From positions 1 to 42,315 of the forward strand of contig CAZGWE010000006.1 in the NCBI GenBank assembly GCA_964529405.1: a stretch of DNA of 42,315 nt, in the 5' to 3' direction. The stretch is from CAZGWE01 sp964529405 (GTDB lineage: Bacteria > Patescibacteriota > UBA1384 > XYA2-FULL-43-10 > 1-14-0-10-43-13). The position numbers and the translations under genes are program-made. The notes under the pieces were generated by a model. That model was not told the DNA's origin. It saw only the letters and a list, made by a program, of their open reading frames with translations, and searched no databases. Shown in pieces: positions 39,153-42,315 of the stretch. The first letter of the stretch is position 1. Every line of letters begins with the position of its first letter.

Positions 39153-39533
39153 TTAAATAAAAAGTTGTTTAAAGTGGGGCAGGAAAATAAGAATTGCCAC
39201 AACAGTAGCTATAATCGCGCTGATTAAGACGGCGCCGGCCATGGCATCTTTAGCCGCGGCAATCATGTGATGGTTGCCGGGATGGCAAACATCAAAAACT
39301 TTCTCTATAGCCGTGTTGATAATCTCAATGGCGAAAACCAAAACGACGGCCATGAAGAGGACGGCTGCTTCAAGCCTTGAAACATTAAAGACATAAGCAG
39401 CAATGCCGACCATCAGTGCGATAACGGCATGGACGCGAGCGTTTTGTTCCGAGACTAAAAGAAAGACGACGCCGCGAAAGGCATAGTGGAAGCTCTTGGT
39501 CAGTTTTTTGAAGCTGAATTTTTGGTAAACCAT
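39153..39533 (-). CDS. dgkA: Diacylglycerol/undecaprenol kinase DgkA family, 126 aa
   Basis: An N-terminal amphipathic part (FHYAFRGV) is followed by NARVHAVIA, then AIEIINTAIEKVFD with the catalytic Glu, and KDAMAGAVLISA. Three membrane helices are expected. The family phosphorylates diacylglycerol or undecaprenol in lipid recycling. AAGG precedes the ATG by 4 nt. It follows ybeY. Confidence 0.9.
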   Translation of the reverse strand: MVYQKFSFKKLTKSFHYAFRGVVFLLVSEQNARVHAVIALMVGIAAYVFNVSRLEAAVLFMAVVLVFAIEIINTAIEKVFDVCHPGNHHMIAAAKDAMAGAVLISAIIATVVAILIFLPHFKQLFI

Positions 39534-39567
39534 AATACCTTATAGTTGTTCCGATTCAACGATCGTC

Positions 39568-39969
39568 TTACAGTCCGCACCTTATCTTCTTTGCCGCCTT
39601 ATCCCACTCCTCTTTGTTGCTTTCATGGTCAAAGCCAAGCAAGTGCAAAAGGCCGTGTTTGACAACATTATTAATGTTCTCTTCTTTTGCCATTACCATT
39701 TTAGCAGAAATTACGATACTGCCAAGGAGCTCGATTTTGGTGCTGCCGACTTGGCTGACTGGAAACGATAATACATCGGTCGGTTTATCAATGCCCCTGT
39801 AAGCCAGGTTTAGCTTCCTAATTTCAATTTCATTGCTGAAATTGATCTCGATAAGCAGGTCATTGCTGATACCAAGTTGGGTTAAAGCGTCAGAAACCAA
39901 TGTCCTTAAACGGTCTTTGTCGGTATTTAAACCGGCCGGAATTTTGTTGGGCAAGTCAATTTTGATCAT
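39568..39969 (-). CDS. ybeY: Endoribonuclease YbeY, 133 aa
   Basis: The zinc motif HGLLHLLGFDHE (H-x3-H-x5-H) and RGIDKPTDVLSFP are diagnostic. YbeY matures rRNA and helps ribosome quality control. ATG 39969 is preferred because MIKIDLPN fits the family start. It overlaps the upstream HD gene by 14 bp. A longer frame from 40020 is possible but lies deeper in that gene. Confidence 0.9.
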   Translation of the reverse strand: MIKIDLPNKIPAGLNTDKDRLRTLVSDALTQLGISNDLLIEINFSNEIEIRKLNLAYRGIDKPTDVLSFPVSQVGSTKIELLGSIVISAKMVMAKEENINNVVKHGLLHLLGFDHESNKEEWDKAAKKIRCGL

Positions 39970-40882
39970 TTTTTTTATAAGCAATTCGTTGATGGTAAAT
40001 CGAAAACAATGTTGATTCAAAAGAACTTTTAATTCTGGCTAAATCCGCCTCGTTCAAATTCGAATTTTTCAGCTGTTTGTCGTCTATGCGGTCGGCGATA
40101 ATGTGGCTGACAACTTCGGAAATTTTTTCTTTTGTCAGGCCGGATTGTGCCCTTGTGGTGGCTTCGACCGAATCAGCTAGCATTAAAATTCCGGCTTCTT
40201 TAGACAGAGGCAGAGGGCCGGGATAGCGAAAATCGGTTTTTTTGAATTTCAAGCCCTGCTCCTTGGCTTTTTCATAGAAAAATAAAACCGGCGTTGTGCC
40301 GTGATGTTGAGCAATCAAATCAATGATTTCTTCGGGCAAATTATTTTTTCTGGCAATTTCGATTCCGTCTTTGGCGTGATGGATTATTTGGTCGGTTGTT
40401 TTCTTAATGTATTCGGAGCTATAATCATGAGGAATTTCTTCGGACGACTGGTTTTCGATATATGTGTTCGGGCTTGCAAGTTTGCCGATGTCATGATAAT
40501 AGGCGGCAACACGGACGAGAAATGAATCTGCGCCGATGGATTTGGCGGCTTTTTGGGCTAAATTCGAAACATTGAGAGAGTGGTGGAAGGTGCCGGCCGC
40601 TTCGACTGACAGTCTTATCAATAAAGGGTTGGAGAGGTTTTCAATTCGCTGGTACTTATGTAAAGACCGGAGAGCCTCGGAGATGACGGGGTCAAAGACT
40701 GTTATACCGACGGCCAGGACAAGGCTGAAAATTATAGAGATAGTCAAAAAAATAGCCAACTGGATTGTGAAAGAGGGCATAATAATAACCGTCAGGTAAT
40801 GCGAGAGGAGGAGAAAAAGGAAGGTTAAGAGAGTGGTACTTAAGGAAAAGAGGTAGATAAATTTTATGCTAATTTTTTGCAT
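39956..40882 (-). CDS. Minimal PgpH-like HD-domain phosphodiesterase, 308 aa
   Basis: Two N-terminal membrane helices (FIYLFSLSTTLLTFLFLLL and LAIFLTISIIFSLVLAVGI) lead to an HD domain: GTFHHSLNVSNLAQ, AAYYHDIGKLASP, IIHHAKDGIEIA, AQHHGT, MLADSVEATTR. This matches the catalytic part of PgpH cyclic-di-AMP phosphodiesterases. The large extracellular 7TMR-HDED domain and most membrane helices of the normal protein (700 or more residues) are absent. ATG 40882 is preferred over TTG 40903. Confidence 0.8.
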   Translation of the reverse strand: MQKISIKFIYLFSLSTTLLTFLFLLLSHYLTVIIMPSFTIQLAIFLTISIIFSLVLAVGITVFDPVISEALRSLHKYQRIENLSNPLLIRLSVEAAGTFHHSLNVSNLAQKAAKSIGADSFLVRVAAYYHDIGKLASPNTYIENQSSEEIPHDYSSEYIKKTTDQIIHHAKDGIEIARKNNLPEEIIDLIAQHHGTTPVLFFYEKAKEQGLKFKKTDFRYPGPLPLSKEAGILMLADSVEATTRAQSGLTKEKISEVVSHIIADRIDDKQLKNSNLNEADLARIKSSFESTLFSIYHQRIAYKKNDQN

Positions 40883-40937
40883 CAGCTCTTGAGCCGGACA
40901 CAATATGAAAATATGAGGTTCGGCACATTAAAAAATT

Positions 40938-40977
40938 AAAGCTGCACACCAAACTTGACGACCAACCTTGCAGCTTT
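40938..40977 (-). terminator. Intrinsic terminator after yqeY
   Basis: AAAGCTGCA (40938-40946) and TGCAGCTTT (40969-40977) form a 9-bp stem directly after the yqeY stop. On the minus strand a T-rich tail follows. Confidence 0.75.
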
Positions 40978-41430
40978 TTAAGTTTGGTTGCCGATGAGTT
41001 CCCGGATAATTTGGGCCACAATGGTTCCGTCTGCCCTGCCTTTAATTTTGGCCATGACGGCGCCGATTGCTCGTCCGGCCTGGCCCGGGTCGGTGACCGC
41101 CAACTCTTCGAGAGTGGATTTGCCGATTTGTCTTATTTCATCAAGAGAAAGCTGCTCTGGCAAATATTTGGAAAGAAATTCCGCTTCGCTTTTTTCTTTT
41201 TGGACCATCTCATGATTGCCTCCTCGGTTGTACTCAACAATTGCCTGTTCGCGCTGCTTTATTTCTTTTTTGACAACGCCAACCGCTTCGTCGTCGTTTA
41301 GAACTTCCCTTTTATTGATCTCGGCATTTTTGAGGGCGGTTTTAAGCAAGCGCAAAACCGAAACGGCTGATTCATTATGCGCCTTATAGGTTTCAAGGTA
41401 ATCGCTATTAATTCTTTCTTGTATGGACAT
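40978..41430 (-). CDS. yqeY: GatB/YqeY-domain protein, 150 aa
   Basis: The YqeY family is recognised by SVLRLLKTALKNAEI, VVKKEIKQREQAI, FLSKYLPEQLS and AGRAIGAVMAKIKGRADG. The domain is shared with the tail of amidotransferase GatB and probably binds tRNA. It lies 27 bp after rpsU and is commonly linked to it. The length is normal. Confidence 0.92.
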   Translation of the reverse strand: MSIQERINSDYLETYKAHNESAVSVLRLLKTALKNAEINKREVLNDDEAVGVVKKEIKQREQAIVEYNRGGNHEMVQKEKSEAEFLSKYLPEQLSLDEIRQIGKSTLEELAVTDPGQAGRAIGAVMAKIKGRADGTIVAQIIRELIGNQT

Positions 41431-41457
41431 TATTTGTTTCCGATTCCAGGCTAAAAA

Positions 41458-41664
41458 TTAATATCCCCTTTTATTCTTTCGGATTTGACTTTTACGGATA
41501 GCTGATTTTCTTCTTTCGGACCGGTTGAGCTCCTTTTCAAAGAAACGTTTTGTTTTGGCGACAGTTAAAATACCGCTTTGTTGTACTTCGCGGTTAAAAC
41601 GTCGCAGCATTATTTCGAATTTTTCCTCTCCCTTTCTTCTGACTTCGATCAAGTTTATCACCAC
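41458..41664 (-). CDS. rpsU: 30S ribosomal protein S21, 68 aa
   Basis: The basic sequence contains LRRFNREVQQSGIL, KRFFEKELNRSERRK, typical of S21. The start is one of two adjacent GTG codons (41664 or 41661), with GGAAGG just upstream. S21 helps mRNA binding in initiation. It heads the rpsU-yqeY pair. Confidence 0.9.
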   Translation of the reverse strand: MVINLIEVRRKGEEKFEIMLRRFNREVQQSGILTVAKTKRFFEKELNRSERRKSAIRKSQIRKNKRGY

Positions 41665-41808
41665 CTTCCGAAAGACGAATTTGCCGCCGGCTGATTTTTA
41701 AGGCAGAATTGCCGCCGGCGCAAACAAGTATTCTATACAATGGTTACAATATACCCCAAAAATATGGTTTTGGCAAGGACCATGGCCGTCCGTTGTCCGT
41801 TTCTGTGT

Positions 41809-42150
41809 TTATGCGATTCTTCCGAGCTTTTTCCCGCCCAGAATGTGCATATGAAGATGGAAAACGACTTGTCCTGCATCCGGACCGGAATTTATAATCA
41901 AGCGGTAACCGGATTGGTCCAAATTGTTCTTTTTGGCAATGTTCCGGGCCAAAAGAATCATTCTGCCCATCAAATCTGAATCTTCCTCTTTTAGGTCGTT
42001 GACCGAAGCAATGTGTTTTTTGGGAATAATAAGGATGTGCACCGGTGCATTGGGGTTGATATCGTCAAAGGCGATAAACTTATTATTCTCATACCTGATC
42101 TTGGCCGGAATCTCGCCACCAACAATTCTGCAAAAAAGACAATCGTTCAT
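41809..42150 (-). CDS. HIT-family hydrolase (HinT-like), 113 aa
   Basis: CLFCRIVGGEIPAKI gives the zinc-type start, and HLHMHILGG is the histidine-triad active site. HinT-like enzymes hydrolyse nucleoside phosphoramidates. The length is typical. It lies 144 bp before rpsU on the same strand. Confidence 0.93.
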   Translation of the reverse strand: MNDCLFCRIVGGEIPAKIRYENNKFIAFDDINPNAPVHILIIPKKHIASVNDLKEEDSDLMGRMILLARNIAKKNNLDQSGYRLIINSGPDAGQVVFHLHMHILGGKKLGRIA

Positions 42151-42220
42151 GGTTATTTAATTTAGCTTAAGGATTAAGCGTATTGATTATAGCCTAATTA
42201 CCTTCCTTTAAAAAGGTTTT

Positions 42221-42287
42221 GTCCATCGGGCGTTTTGTTCAAAACGTATTGATAATAACGTTCGGGCTGGACAAATAGCCCTTTTTT
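42221..42287 (+). promoter_or_regulatory. Structured leader or attenuator near the right edge
   Basis: GTCCA (42221-42225) can pair with TGGAC (42268-42272). CGTTTTG/CAAAACG (42231-42237, 42240-42246) forms a tight hairpin. As an alternative, GGGCT (42264-42268) pairs with AGCCC (42277-42281), followed by six T. The two folds compete for 42268. No rightward gene lies to its left, so it may be the 5' leader of a gene beyond the window. Confidence 0.4.
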
Positions 42288-42315
42288 GTTTTGCAGACTT
42301 GATAATATGGCGTAA

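Overview
The window looks like a chromosomal segment from a Candidate Phyla Radiation (Patescibacteria) bacterium. This is inferred from family content and layout: two large VirD4/TraG-like ATPases in an operon with a sigma-region-4/HARE protein, short versions of SecD and SecF, a PaaX/Cas2-like regulator, a minimal HD phosphodiesterase, and a yqeY-HD-ybeY-dgkA-ftsA-ftsZ-nrdR neighbourhood. No rRNA, tRNA, CRISPR array or transposase was recognised. I do not assign a lineage within the radiation.

Region 1 (about 1-4,910, + strand) is a G+C-rich island of unrecognised genes in compact units. Several units have near-consensus sigma-70 promoters and hairpin terminators in AT-rich linkers. The only gene with a recognisable family resemblance is a MYG1/DHH-like putative hydrolase (3798-4808). 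Several coupled mini-genes (30-59 codons) and a 13-codon leader-like ORF also lie here. Region 2 (4,926-17,500, + strand) starts at an exact TTGACA-N18-TATAAT promoter. It encodes a membrane/secretion-like operon: acidic and coiled-coil proteins, a 742-residue membrane protein, a Pro/Ala-rich pair separated by one in-frame TAG, and two paralogous ATPases flanking a two-gene regulatory cassette.

Region 3 (17,501-18,011) is a hairpin-rich intergenic stretch. Region 4 (18,012-21,298, - strand) holds secD-secF-sbp and a ribbon-helix-helix/nucleotidyltransferase fusion. Region 5 (21,445-27,299, - strand) holds a UvrD-type helicase with a C-terminal Fe-S nuclease domain, rmuC, a polysaccharide deacetylase and an rluD-type pseudouridine synthase. 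Region 6 (27,300-28,484) holds a PaaX/Cas2-like regulator bracketed by two related dyads that look like its operators.

Region 7 (28,485-35,831, - strand) is a DNA-maintenance and defence block: rarA, and a type III restriction-modification locus (mod, res) into which a NYN-domain nuclease gene appears to have been inserted, leaving a 26-bp exact direct repeat that includes the res start codon. Region 8 (35,957-42,150, - strand) is a housekeeping block: nrdR, ftsZ, ftsA, dgkA, ybeY, an HD phosphodiesterase, yqeY, rpsU and a HIT protein. ftsZ is split by a frameshift that adding back one 7-bp repeat unit would exactly repair. Three genes (uvrD, rarA, mod) carry in-frame insertions of three different palindromic-repeat families.
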